Of a DNA stretch of 64,000 nt, positions 1 to 11,754 are shown piece by piece. Both the position numbers and the translations under genes were made by a program. The notes beneath the pieces were generated by a model. The model saw nothing but the letters and a program-made list of their open reading frames with translations. It did not search any database and was not told the origin of the DNA. Numbering within the stretch: position 1 is the first letter of the stretch; each line of letters starts with the position of its first letter. The stretch is from Saprospiraceae bacterium (GTDB lineage: Bacteria > Bacteroidota > Bacteroidia > Chitinophagales > Saprospiraceae): contig JAHBTW010000020.1 of NCBI GenBank assembly GCA_019638385.1, positions 1 through 64,000 on the forward strand, read 5' to 3'.

Positions 1-3000
1 GCGCATTGTTCGCCGCTAAAAACTGCGTTTCAATTCCAATCTGGTACGATTAAAAGTTTTGCATCGCTGAATTACATTTCAGAGCTTCAAAAGTTTCAAT
101 TCCAATCTGGTACGATTAAAAGTAGCGAAGAAAACGTACAGATGCTAAGCGTAATGATGTTTCAATTCCAATCTGGTACGATTAAAAGCATGATAAGCGT
201 AAATTTTCAAAGAGTTGCATCAAGTTTCAATTCCAATCTGGTACGATTAAAAGAAGAAAGGCTAAGAAAAGCAGGCGTTACATGGAATGAGTTTCAATTC
301 CAATCTGGTACGATTAAAAGTCCGAATCTTAACAGTGTTTCCTGTGCCCTGCTCATGTTTCAATTCCAATCTGGTACGATTAAAAGCGCAACTAACAAAA
401 ACAAAAGAAGAAAGAGAAAGGTTGTTTCAATTCCAATCTGGTACGATTAAAAGCGCAACTAACAAAAACAAAAGAAGAAAGAGAAAGGTTGTTTCAATTC
501 CAATCTGGTACGATTAAAAGGTTCGGGTGTGCGGCGAATACTTTGTCGAACATAGCGTTTCAATTCCAATCTGGTACGATTAAAAGCGAGGTGCAGCGTG
601 GTGGTGGTGTCCATGTTTACCTGTTTCAATTCCAATCTGGTACGATTAAAAGGCTGTTTCGGAGGATGTAATCAAACTGTCTAAGTGCGTTTCAATTCCA
701 ATCTGGTACGATTAAAAGGAATCTCTCACTCCTACAAGGACTTCAATTTATTGCGTTTCAATTCCAATCTGGTACGATTAAAAGCTGACGATGTGCTAAA
801 ACGTTTGTCTGCTTTTTAATAGTTTCAATTCCAATCTGGTACGATTAAAAGGGGTGTACCCCGGCGGTTTTTACGATCAACTCTGTAGTTTCAATTCCAA
901 TCTGGTACGATTAAAAGCAAGGCCCCACGTAGGGCCGCCTGAGTACACTACGGCGTTTCAATTCCAATCTGGTACGATTAAAAGTTGACCGTTGGATTCA
1001 TAAAACTACTCATTTTTTTAGTTTCAATTCCAATCTGGTACGATTAAAAGATGCTAGACTTAACCGTCCAGAATTTCTTGGAATGAGTTTCAATTCCAAT
1101 CTGGTACGATTAAAAGAGGTGACCTCTCAATGTCCGGTAATGCGGTTGTGTAGTTTCAATTCCAATCTGGTACGATTAAAAGTCTGTTGGAAATAACTTT
1201 TTTTTCTGCACAAATCTGTTTCAATTCCAATCTGGTACGATTAAAAGGATCACAGGCGAGCTAAGTATTTCTATAAATCGCGAGTTTCAATTCCAATCTG
1301 GTACGATTAAAAGGAGGCGTCACGGGCGCCGCTTGCTGTAATCTTCCCTGTTTCAATTCCAATCTGGTACGATTAAAAGGGCAGTTTCACAGCACATCAT
1401 GTCGCAGTACGATGTGTTTCAATTCCAATCTGGTACGATTAAAAGGAATGTCCCTACTCTTTCCGCGGAGTTTGTACGAAGTTTCAATTCCAATCTGGTA
1501 CGATTAAAAGCGTCATTCTCTGTATATATCTTCTTACGAAAGTAACGGTTTCAATTCCAATCTGGTACGATTAAAAGTCGTCCGTTTCGATCCCGTAATA
1601 TTCCGGGCGATAGAGTTTCAATTCCAATCTGGTACGATTAAAAGGAGAAAATGGCATCAGAAGACAACGGGGTGATACCCGCGTTTCAATTCCAATCTGG
1701 TACGATTAAAAGTTGCTTTTTCTTTTGGTGACATTTTATTTTGATTTGGTTTCAATTCCAATCTGGTACGATTAAAAGAACTTCACAAACATTCGCAGAT
1801 GGACGTATCCGAAAGTTTCAATTCCAATCTGGTACGATTAAAAGCGAGAATGTGAGCCATTCTCTGCAAGTGCAAGAGTACGTTTCAATTCCAATCTGGT
1901 ACGATTAAAAGAATGTATCGCCCAAATTCGCAGACTACAACACACTGTTTCAATTCCAATCTGGTACGATTAAAAGGGCGCAAGGCAGCAAACCGCCGCT
2001 ACCCCGAAGCGAGTTTCAATTCCAATCTGGTACGATTAAAAGCCTGTTCGATCTTAACCCCTCCGGCGATAGTCCGAGGTTTCAATTCCAATCTGGTACG
2101 ATTAAAAGCATCTCGGTACGTCGAATTTATGTTGCGCCCCGGCAGTTTCAATTCCAATCTGGTACGATTAAAAGCAAGAGGCGCGCAAGTGTGCGCCTTT
2201 CAAAACCCGGGTTTCAATTCCAATCTGGTACGATTAAAAGATGTTCGCCCCTAAAAGTAGGGGCAATTGAGAGGGGTTTCAATTCCAATCTGGTACGATT
2301 AAAAGCCTATCCGGCCTCGTGTAGACTACCGTAACCCTTAGTTTCAATTCCAATCTGGTACGATTAAAAGACCGGAGGCGCCCGTAGAAAGGTTATCAAC
2401 TCCAACGTTTCAATTCCAATCTGGTACGATTAAAAGTATATTCAGCATAACGAGACATATACCCAAAAGGTGTTTCAATTCCAATCTGGTACGATTAAAA
2501 GCCGCAAAACAACGGTGTTAACCCTCGCGCTGTCGTTGTTTCAATTCCAATCTGGTACGATTAAAAGGGGCATGAGTTTAGATAAAATTCACGCTGCCGT
2601 AAGGTTTCAATTCCAATCTGGTACGATTAAAAGCGCGACCAGAGTGCCTTTAACCCGGTGTCCGCTTTTAGTTTCAATTCCAATCTGGTACGATTAAAAG
2701 CAGCGAGGGCGGGTAACGGGGTAGGTATATTCAGCTGTTTCAATTCCAATCTGGTACGATTAAAAGACAACATCCCTGCATATAATGAGGCCGCCAGAAA
2801 AGTTTCAATTCCAATCTGGTACGATTAAAAGGGACGCAATTCAGCACATTTCCAAGATCATTGCCGAGTTTCAATTCCAATCTGGTACGATTAAAAGTTC
2901 CAAGGGGGGAAAAGAGTCTTCATCCCCAATTCTGTTTCAATTCCAATCTGGTACGATTAAAAGCGGAAGGCGCATGTAGTTTTTGCGCATCTCGTGTGCG

Positions 3001-6000
3001 GTTTCAATTCCAATCTGGTACGATTAAAAGGGAACTGCCGGGTTCGGCGGGAGGGGTGTTTATTATGTTTCAATTCCAATCTGGTACGATTAAAAGTCGT
3101 ACTGCCTACGTCGATAAAGGTGTTTATGTTCTGTTTCAATTCCAATCTGGTACGATTAAAAGCCGCTTGCCGCGGCCCTGAACAATCAGGCATTTCGTGT
3201 TTCAATTCCAATCTGGTACGATTAAAAGAATTTCCGAAAGAGGCAAAGAAGCAGGCCATAGGTAGTTTCAATTCCAATCTGGTACGATTAAAAGCACAAT
3301 GATCACGCTCAAGATATCCCCTTCCACACTGTTTCAATTCCAATCTGGTACGATTAAAAGGGTTGTCCGGCGCCTCCATGAGATCAGAAAAGCATGTTTC
3401 AATTCCAATCTGGTACGATTAAAAGTACGCACCATGAAGTTTTTTTCGCCCTTAGATTCTGGTTTCAATTCCAATCTGGTACGATTAAAAGTCTTACGAT
3501 AAGTACCGGACGACTATTTGTGTTTCGGTTTCAATTCCAATCTGGTACGATTAAAAGTATTTGCATTCTCGGTCGGCGGCCTTACTACGGGCTGTTTCAA
3601 TTCCAATCTGGTACGATTAAAAGTTGAGCGCAGGCGATAGCGAAGGTCGCAGGTCATGATGTTTCAATTCCAATCTGGTACGATTAAAAGGCATGGAAAA
3701 GGAAAGCCCTGACAATCCCGGCTTCGTTTCAATTCCAATCTGGTACGATTAAAAGCAGCGTAGAAAGATGCCTTGTGTTGTGTGTGACGAAGTTTCAATT
3801 CCAATCTGGTACGATTAAAAGTATATGGCAAGCCGGGTGTTTCCGAACACATACGCTTGTTTCAATTCCAATCTGGTACGATTAAAAGGCAGGTCAACAG
3901 CGTGTATCTCAACCTCGCTACATTGTTTCAATTCCAATCTGGTACGATTAAAAGAAATTTTCAGTTGAGGAATCGGCTTGCGCGCCGTACGTTTCAATTC
4001 CAATCTGGTACGATTAAAAGCAAATATGACAAACGATAATAAACGGCAGAAACTTTGTTTCAATTCCAATCTGGTACGATTAAAAGCAGACTGCAAATAG
4101 GCTGCATCGGATGGTTTCGCCCTGTTTCAATTCCAATCTGGTACGATTAAAAGAGTGCCATTCTCTTTTTTTTTAGCTGTTAAACAAATGTTTCAATTCC
4201 AATCTGGTACGATTAAAAGTCGAACCTTCAAAACCGCATGCACATCTGTAGAATTGTTTCAATTCCAATCTGGTACGATTAAAAGTTTAGACATCCACCA
4301 AGCAGCTCTCCCCCATCCCTGTTTCAATTCCAATCTGGTACGATTAAAAGCCTGACCGACTACAATGGCAACACGACGATGAACGAAGTTTCAATTCCAA
4401 TCTGGTACGATTAAAAGGGGTTTCTTTGCCCCGGTCAACGATACAAATTTGCCGTTTCAATTCCAATCTGGTACGATTAAAAGAAGGTGTAGGACACGCC
4501 GCAACGAAAGGTAAAGTCGTTTCAATTCCAATCTGGTACGATTAAAAGTATTTTCAACGATCCGATAAAGATGATCTTAACCCCGGTTTCAATTCCAATC
4601 TGGTACGATTAAAAGATCAATGCCTCATAAGCATTTTGCTCTCCAATAGCCTGTTTCAATTCCAATCTGGTACGATTAAAAGCAAACTGGATGCTATCGT
4701 GGTGTCTCCGCCATCCAAGTTTCAATTCCAATCTGGTACGATTAAAAGGGCATCACTTGCGCCATTTGCCCCGTTTTGCACTTGTTTCAATTCCAATCTG
4801 GTACGATTAAAAGATCGTGTAAGGTAAGTGTTATAAAATTTAACTTAAAGTTTCAATTCCAATCTGGTACGATTAAAAGACATCTCGATATTCTTGTATT
4901 AGATCACATCATAGTGTTTCAATTCCAATCTGGTACGATTAAAAGCAGGGCGTTACAATCCCGGATGACGTCACGATAGGAAGTTTCAATTCCAATCTGG
5001 TACGATTAAAAGTTTCAGTGGACGACGTGGACTGCATTGTATTTGCAGGTTTCAATTCCAATCTGGTACGATTAAAAGCAATTTAGCTCCTTCAAGCTGC
5101 CAGCTTACAGCCTCGTTTCAATTCCAATCTGGTACGATTAAAAGGTCAATAATTACAACCTTGAAGTTGTTCATTATAGTTCGTTTCAATTCCAATCTGG
5201 TACGATTAAAAGCCAATAGCAAAAGGCATTTGACTGTTGATATTATATGTTTCAATTCCAATCTGGTACGATTAAAAGGTGAAGCCGAAACTCGGCATCG
5301 TGACGCGCGAGCAGGTTTCAATTCCAATCTGGTACGATTAAAAGCCTCAGTGGCCTTAAAAAGCCTTTTTCTCGAAGATGGTTTCAATTCCAATCTGGTA
5401 CGATTAAAAGTAAGATGAACTACGCAGATTTTGACACGCAACCCAAGTTTCAATTCCAATCTGGTACGATTAAAAGCTTCGCGGGTTTTCTCCGTCGGGC
5501 TTATATTTACTAGTTTCAATTCCAATCTGGTACGATTAAAAGCCAAAAGTATGCTCAAGGAGGAGCGGTTTCAAACCGGTTTCAATTCCAATCTGGTACG
5601 ATTAAAAGCCGCAGCACCCTTGTGTCCCCCGCCTCCAAATTGCTGTTTCAATTCCAATCTGGTACGATTAAAAGCTACGAGACGTAGAAACGACAGGCGT
5701 AGCAGAAGGTGTTTCAATTCCAATCTGGTACGATTAAAAGTGCGTACCGTAAAAGTTGCAATACGATCCCCTGTCGGTTTCAATTCCAATCTGGTACGAT
5801 TAAAAGACATCTCGATATTCTTGTATTAGATCACATCATAGTGTTTCAATTCCAATCTGGTACGATTAAAAGCCGGCGAAAGCCGGCACCAGCTACTGCT
5901 CGGCTTAGGTTTCAATTCCAATCTGGTACGATTAAAAGGCCAAGCGCTTTGCGCGCTCGGTCTCTGTCTCGATGTTTCAATTCCAATCTGGTACGATTAA

Positions 6001-8911
6001 AAGAAGCCTTATCATGGGGAGACGCATGAAGAAGGGTTGTGTTTCAATTCCAATCTGGTACGATTAAAAGCCTGCGATCCAGCCGCCCACCGTGATAGAA
6101 TTTAGTGTTTCAATTCCAATCTGGTACGATTAAAAGCATCCGGGGTGGGGCGGCTATATTGAAAGGAATTACGTTTCAATTCCAATCTGGTACGATTAAA
6201 AGCTTCGCGCCGATGTGGCCGCCGAGCATGAACAGGTTTGTTTCAATTCCAATCTGGTACGATTAAAAGACAAAACCCGGATGACACCTTTACTCCCCAA
6301 GAGTGTTTCAATTCCAATCTGGTACGATTAAAAGCATAGCGGTAAGCAACGGAGGGGGAAACCCTGCAATGTTTCAATTCCAATCTGGTACGATTAAAAG
6401 TATTTCGCAGCAGCTTCGAGCGCTGCTACATATTGTGTTTCAATTCCAATCTGGTACGATTAAAAGGACTACAAGGCATTTCAGAACAGAGAGTTTCCTG
6501 TTTGTTTCAATTCCAATCTGGTACGATTAAAAGAAAACTTGCAACCTTAGAGGGGCAAAACACCGCCCTGTTTCAATTCCAATCTGGTACGATTAAAAGT
6601 CTATCATCACCCCTCCAAGTACCGCCTCTTCGAGGTTTCAATTCCAATCTGGTACGATTAAAAGTACGACAAACCTCTTCCGAGGTATCTCAAAACCCCG
6701 GAGTTTCAATTCCAATCTGGTACGATTAAAAGTGCAAAAAGAGCAGCCGGGAAAATGCTCGCTTCGATGTTTCAATTCCAATCTGGTACGATTAAAAGCT
6801 CACTGGCGACGAAATGGAGGGCGTGATGAGCAGCAGTTTCAATTCCAATCTGGTACGATTAAAAGAGGAATATGGCCTCACTATTTATTTGCAATCGCCG
6901 AGTTTCAATTCCAATCTGGTACGATTAAAAGACGATCGGCGCGCCCGATACGACCGCGCCATCGCAGTTTCAATTCCAATCTGGTACGATTAAAAGTGCC
7001 TGCGGGTAGCAACGCCTCGAGCACAATACTATGTTTCAATTCCAATCTGGTACGATTAAAAGTGAAACGTCTTTAATCTCCTTTAATTTTTACGATCTAG
7101 TTTCAATTCCAATCTGGTACGATTAAAAGGCCGAACTTGAAGCTCTTCTTCTCTGCGAATAGGATGTTTCAATTCCAATCTGGTACGATTAAAAGGGGCT
7201 TCCCGTACACAATCATGCGAAAGTTCTTCTCGTTTCAATTCCAATCTGGTACGATTAAAAGTCTCTTTCTGCTTCGATGCTGTTCTCCGTTACGATCGTT
7301 TCAATTCCAATCTGGTACGATTAAAAGAGTGTTTACAATTCCAAAACTACACTTTTTAACAAAGTTTCAATTCCAATCTGGTACGATTAAAAGAGCGTGC
7401 CGGCCAGCCATGCGCGGCGGGCCTTCATGAGTTTCAATTCCAATCTGGTACGATTAAAAGCGAAGCACAAGCTGCTCGACCAAGCCGTGCATCCAGGTTT
7501 CAATTCCAATCTGGTACGATTAAAAGGGTGTGAAACTTAGCCGGATCGGCTTTGTAGTAATTGTTTCAATTCCAATCTGGTACGATTAAAAGAAGCGAGC
7601 ATCGAAAAAGTGTATCCTGAAACATACCGTTTCAATTCCAATCTGGTACGATTAAAAGGGAAGCGGTCTATTACAAGTTCCCAGGGCGTGTATCGTTTCA
7701 ATTCCAATCTGGTACGATTAAAAGCGAAAGGCGAGTACGCAAAAGCCATAGAGTTCATGGGTTTCAATTCCAATCTGGTACGATTAAAAGGCGCATTGCT
7801 AAAGCCTTTCAAAAAGGCTATGCAGAGTTTCAATTCCAATCTGGTACGATTAAAAGTGCGGTGCGCAACTTCCTGCGCGCCCTGCCCTTCAAGTTTCAAT
7901 TCCAATCTGGTACGATTAAAAGTAGCATGACAGCGGAGAAGAGCCAGTCGCTGTTTGAGTTTCAATTCCAATCTGGTACGATTAAAAGCTTATCCGGGCT
8001 GCACGGAGCAGAAAACGCTACAGTGTTTCAATTCCAATCTGGTACGATTAAAAGTAATCATCAAAGTAGCGAAGGAAGAAGCGGGCGAATGTTTCAATTC
8101 CAATCTGGTACGATTAAAAGGTTTTATTGGTTCCTGTTGGTGAGCCTGCTTTTTATGTTTCAATTCCAATCTGGTACGATTAAAAGAAGATGTGCGTAAC
8201 GGCGCATGGCAAACTATCAGCGGTTTCAATTCCAATCTGGTACGATTAAAAGCGGGCAGGCGCGAAGAAATGTTGCTGGAAAAGTCGTGTTTCAATTCCA
8301 ATCTGGTACGATTAAAAGCTCTAAAGCCGACGCAGGACCAGTTTTGGAGTACTGTTTCAATTCCAATCTGGTACGATTAAAAGTGGGCTTAGACCCTACC
8401 GGCGCCACGATGATAGGCTGTTTCAATTCCAATCTGGTACGATTAAAAGATCACTAACTGCCGCAACGAGGTGATACAGTACTACGTTTCAATTCCAATC
8501 TGGTACGATTAAAAGGCGCGCTTCACGGTGCAGATGGCGCCCTTCACCATAGTTTCAATTCCAATCTGGTACGATTAAAAGAACTCTCAAATAGCCTGCG
8601 TTTGTACTATTCGTTTTGTTTCAATTCCAATCTGGTACGATTAAAAGCAGCCGCGCGCACTATGATGCTGCGCGGTGACCAGGGTTTCAATTCCAATCTG
8701 GTACGATTAAAAGACTGATCGTCGCCATATCGCCGGCGCGCAATGCGCTGTTTCAATTCCAATCTGGTACGATTAAAAGCAAGCGCGTGTTTATGTTGTC
8801 TGATGCTGTAAGCAGGTTTCAATTCCAATCTGGTACGATTAAAAGCGGCTGCTCCTGCCGCCCATGCGCTCCATCTTCTCCGTTTCAATTCCAATCTGGT
8901 ACGATTAAAAG
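1..8911 (-). CRISPR. Type I-B CRISPR array, 135 repeats, truncated at the window edge
   Basis: I counted 135 copies of a 30-bp repeat, the first at 27-56 and the last at 8882-8911, with an average period of 66 bp. This gives 134 complete spacers of about 35-38 nt plus a partial one at 1-26, so the array continues to the left of the window. On the plus strand the repeat begins GTTTCAATTCCAATC and ends ACGATTAAAAG. Read on the minus strand it ends ATTGAAAC, the usual 8-nt crRNA 5' handle left by Cas6, so the transcribed strand is minus. The leader is then at the right end next to cas2, and the newest spacers are near 8850. I saw essentially no degeneration of repeats even at the left side. One spacer is duplicated in tandem (387-423 and 454-490) and one is duplicated 14 units apart (4880-4915 and 5807-5842). 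The in-frame peptides across the array are artefacts of the repeat. Confidence 0.99.
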
Positions 8912-9137
8912 CCGGCGCAAATCTATATATAAAAAACTGTATGTCAAAGAACTGTTTTGGGCGGGGAGCCGAAAACCGGGGGTAAAATGCGTCGAACGCA
9001 GATAGGCGGTTTTACACGGGGGGGCGACGACCATATTAATGCCTTGAATTTCAACTGCATGAAGGCAGAAGCCATTACAACGTTGCCAACAAGGTTGGCA
9101 TTTGAACGAGGTTCGACGACTTGACGCCGAAACAATA
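8912..9137 (-). promoter_or_regulatory. CRISPR leader
   Basis: This is the 226-bp non-coding stretch between cas2 and the first repeat. It lies at the leader end predicted from repeat orientation. The part next to the array is AT-rich on the minus strand (a run of T followed by TATATATAG). The part next to cas2 is GC-richer and has short inverted segments such as TTGCCAACAAGGTTGGCA near 9083-9101. No ORF is convincing here. Confidence 0.75.
8918..8948 (-). promoter_or_regulatory. Promoter of the CRISPR array
   Basis: On the minus strand there is TTTG (8948-8945), exactly 19 bp, then TAGATTTG (8925-8918). This is a full match to the Bacteroidota consensus TTTG-N19-TAnnTTTG. The predicted start, about 7 nt downstream, falls on the first bases of the leader-proximal repeat (about 8911), so the pre-crRNA would start almost without a leader RNA. 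Confidence 0.75.
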
Positions 9138-9401
9138 CTACAAAAAGTTGTCGGTACTCATTTTCTCCTGTCCCACTATTTGTTTATCCAACCATCGGCT
9201 GTTCCTGCTTTTAAACAGGATCAAACTATCCGTCGTAACGTCCATGATCCCTTCTGCCTCTATCACCATTTCTTTGAGCTTTACTTCACTTATTTCGCCT
9301 TCAAATACCGAGTTCTGTATCCAATTGAGATACCGGCGGCACAGTTTCAACATCTTCGCCACCCGCTTCTCATTTACGTCATACACCGCTATTACATACA
9401 T
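9138..9401 (-). CDS. cas2: CRISPR-associated endonuclease Cas2
   Basis: The protein is about 87 aa, the normal Cas2 size. The N-terminus MYVIAVYDVNEKR is the ferredoxin-fold first strand with the conserved Asp (D8), followed by a basic helix (KLCRRYLNWIQNSVFEGEI) typical of the family. The start is the ATG at 9401; a GTG one codon earlier is possible. It is the last gene of the cas set before the leader, 68 bp after cas1. With Cas1 it forms the integrase complex that inserts spacers at the leader end. Confidence 0.95.
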   Translation of the reverse strand: MYVIAVYDVNEKRVAKMLKLCRRYLNWIQNSVFEGEISEVKLKEMVIEAEGIMDVTTDSLILFKSRNSRWLDKQIVGQEKMSTDNFL

Positions 9402-9469
9402 CACTTATCCATTTTGAATTTACTAAAAACCTACCTACCGCCCACCCCTCTGCTCTATGCCCCCCGCCA

Positions 9470-10474
9470 TCACCAGTATATCTTGAAAGGCTTGTAGGGC
9501 AGGTCGCCGATGAGGTGCTTTACCAGCTTGTGGCACTCCATGCGGATGAGCCGTTTGTAACTTACTTTGCGCTTCAGCGCCCGATGCTCAATGGTTTCAT
9601 TGAGGCGTTCTTCCCATGCCTTGGTGAAGGTTTTGGCGCCGCTCTCTTTGAGCAGACAGTGATTGAGGTCCCATCGAAAATCAGAGTCCTGCAACATTCG
9701 TTTGTTGAACATGGAAAAAATGAGGCGATCTACCAAAATGGGTTTAAATAACTCGGCCAGATCCAGTGCGAGAGAATAGCGGCGCGCGCCCGGCTCGTGC
9801 AGGAAACTGATGGCCGGGTTGAGCTGAGTGTGATATATCTGCTTCAGACACTGCGCGTAGCACAGCATGTTGCCGTAAGAAATGAGCGCGTTTACTTCGT
9901 TTTTGGGCGGTTGCTTGCTCCTGCCGGCCATGTCAAAATCTTTGATAATGACATCAAATGCCTCATAATACACTTTGCGGATGTTGCCCTCTATGCCCAT
10001 GAGTTCCGACACCGAACCGCAGGCGCTCACACTTTCCCGCAACGTTTCTATTTGAGCAACGGGCGCGGCGAGGTCTTGCCCCCGGTTGGCGTAGTAGCGC
10101 AACACCTTGAGCATGTTAAACGAAGCGCCTTCCAGTATCGTGGCAGCAATCGGAAGCCGTTTGCGGTTTTCGATGTAATGTCGCGTTTGGGCCACCTGTA
10201 CTTTGCCGGCGAGCAGATAATCGCGCGGCATAAAGGAACCGGAATACTGTTCGTAATAATTGAAAAAATGCACCGCGATGCTCTGTTGCCCCAGGAAATT
10301 GTACAAAGCGCTGTTGGCGTCCAAATCCCCGAACACATACAACTCTTCCACACTTTCTACAGGTATAAAACGCGGCGGCCCGGTGGCCCCCTCCGCATTG
10401 TGGGGCGTGAATTTGAGCGTGTTGTCGCGGCGCTCCAGATGGCCGGGATTGAATAGGTAGTATGATTTTTTCAT
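9470..10474 (-). CDS. cas1: CRISPR-associated integrase Cas1 (type I-B)
   Basis: The protein is 334 aa, the usual length for type I-B Cas1. The N-terminal beta domain starts MKKSYYLFNPGHLERRDNTL. The metal-binding residues are visible in the helical domain: E162 in GIEGNIRK, H226 in SFLHEPGARR and E241 in ALDLAELFKP. It acts as a dimer with Cas2 in spacer integration, and Cas4 (12021-12557) would trim prespacers and select the PAM. It starts only 20 bp after the stop of an HUH transposase gene, so the two are probably on one transcript. That is unusual, because cas4 normally abuts cas1 in this subtype. Confidence 0.97.
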   Translation of the reverse strand: MKKSYYLFNPGHLERRDNTLKFTPHNAEGATGPPRFIPVESVEELYVFGDLDANSALYNFLGQQSIAVHFFNYYEQYSGSFMPRDYLLAGKVQVAQTRHYIENRKRLPIAATILEGASFNMLKVLRYYANRGQDLAAPVAQIETLRESVSACGSVSELMGIEGNIRKVYYEAFDVIIKDFDMAGRSKQPPKNEVNALISYGNMLCYAQCLKQIYHTQLNPAISFLHEPGARRYSLALDLAELFKPILVDRLIFSMFNKRMLQDSDFRWDLNHCLLKESGAKTFTKAWEERLNETIEHRALKRKVSYKRLIRMECHKLVKHLIGDLPYKPFKIYW

Positions 10475-10494
10475 CCGTTCCGGGATTGTGTGGG

Positions 10495-11169
10495 TTACAA
10501 AAACAAATCATCTTCTTCAATCAGCACAGGCTCCACCACATCCCATTGAACGCGTTGCAAATGTGCCTGCTCAAAATTGGCAACGGAGCCGAACCATTCC
10601 AGCAATTCCATCCGGCGGATGGATGTCGGCCGATTGTTGAAATAGAGCAGGTAGGAGCAGTAGGGGTAGGCTCTGAAATCGGGACAAAGACCGTGCAACT
10701 GTGCATTGGCGTGTATATACAAAATGAGATTGGTGAAATAAGCATCGCTATCCACCTCAATGCGTTTGAATCTTTTTACAAACAAAGAGCCTGATCTTCT
10801 TCCCTGCTGTTTGATAATGGCTTGCGAATAACTGATGAAAAATCGGCGAAACAATTCACTCACCCAGTAGGGACCCAAATCGGCAGCCGCGTCAATCAGA
10901 GGTGCTCCTTCTTCGGCTTGGGGTTTGAAACTGGCCGGCACGACAAACTCTTCCTTTACCCGTACCAGCAGGTGAAAGTGGTTGGGCAGCAAGCAATAGC
11001 AATAAGTATCCAGTACGGGAGACAAATACGTCAGGAACCGCCGCAGAAAATAATCATAGTTGCGACTTTGATAAAAGATGTTGTCCCCGTTATTGCCCCG
11101 GTTATATACATGGTAAAACCTGCCGGGCTGCATCAGTGGGTAGTAATTTTTCTCTTTGGTTGTCTGCAT
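10495..11169 (-). CDS. REP-associated tyrosine transposase (RAYT, Y1/HUH family)
   Basis: This 224-aa protein has the IS200-like Y1 transposase pattern. GRFYHVYNRGNNGDNIF is the N-terminal strand, LLPNHFHLLVRV contains the HUH pair (HFH), and the candidate catalytic tyrosine is in LILYIHANAQLHG. RAYTs are single-copy HUH nucleases that act on nearby REP palindromes. Such a palindrome array lies immediately upstream (11208-12014). The gene looks complete. Its position between cas4 and cas1, 20 bp from the cas1 start, suggests it was inserted into the adaptation module and is now co-transcribed with cas1-cas2. Whether it is still mobile or has a role at the locus cannot be told from sequence. 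Confidence 0.9.
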   Translation of the reverse strand: MQTTKEKNYYPLMQPGRFYHVYNRGNNGDNIFYQSRNYDYFLRRFLTYLSPVLDTYCYCLLPNHFHLLVRVKEEFVVPASFKPQAEEGAPLIDAAADLGPYWVSELFRRFFISYSQAIIKQQGRRSGSLFVKRFKRIEVDSDAYFTNLILYIHANAQLHGLCPDFRAYPYCSYLLYFNNRPTSIRRMELLEWFGSVANFEQAHLQRVQWDVVEPVLIEEDDLFL

Positions 11170-11556
11170 CGTATATGATTTGGGTCTGTGTATGGAAATC
11201 CTGTCCCGCCCAGCGACGCAAACGCTTCGCGCGGCTACTGCGCGTGGGCCGGGGCGTTAGCGTCGCTACGCAAGTCGCCCAGCGACGCAAACGCTTCGCG
11301 CGGCTACTGCGCGTGGGCCGGGGCGTTAGCGTCGCTACGCAAGTCGCCCGGCGACGCAAACGCTTCACGGGGCTACTGCGCGTGGGCCGGGGCGTTAGCG
11401 TCGCTACGCAAGTCGCCCAGCGACGCAAACGCTTCACGAGGCTACTGCGCGTGGGCCGGAGCGTTAGCGTCGCTACGCAAGTCGCCCGGCGACGCAAACG
11501 CTGCGCGTGGGCCGAGGCGTTCGCGTCGCTACGATTGCGATCTGGAGCCGGGTGCA

Positions 11557-11607
11557 GGGACGCGATCCCTTGCCTCCCCGCCGGTCCCCGCGAAGGGATC
11601 GCGTCCC
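11557..11607. repeat. Perfect inverted repeat inside the REP array, copy 1
   Basis: GGGACGCGATCCCTT (11557-11571) is perfectly complementary to AAGGGATCGCGTCCC (11593-11607), with a 21-nt loop rich in C and G. This is a typical BIME-type palindrome and a likely RAYT substrate. Confidence 0.85.
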
Positions 11608-11703
11608 TATGCAAGTCGCCTGGCGACGCAAACGCTTCGCGCGGCTACTGCGCGTGGGCTGGAGCGTTCGCATCGCTACGATTGCGATCTGGAGCCGGGT
11701 GCA

Positions 11704-11754
11704 GGGACGCGATCCCTTGCCTCCCCGCCGGTCCCCGCGAAGGGATCGCGTCCC
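11704..11754. repeat. Perfect inverted repeat inside the REP array, copy 2
   Basis: This is the same 15-bp arms (11704-11718 and 11740-11754) and the same loop as the copy at 11557-11607. A third, degraded version is at about 11960-12014, where the arms have changed to CAGCGACGTGATCCC and GGGATCGCGTCGCT. Confidence 0.85.

Noticed and set aside
27..56. Reading the array as transcribed on the plus strand
   Set aside because: The 3' handle ATTGAAAC, the promoter at 8918-8948 and the cas gene direction all point to the minus strand.
142..8894. Many open frames across the CRISPR array on both strands with recurring peptides (FQFQSGTIK, FNSNLVRLK, FNRTRLELK)
   Set aside because: They are translations of the CRISPR repeat in three frames joined by random spacers; there are no ribosome sites or conserved domains.
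8944..9135. 63-codon minus-strand frame in the leader
   Set aside because: It overlaps the leader and has no recognisable domain; position fits a non-coding leader.
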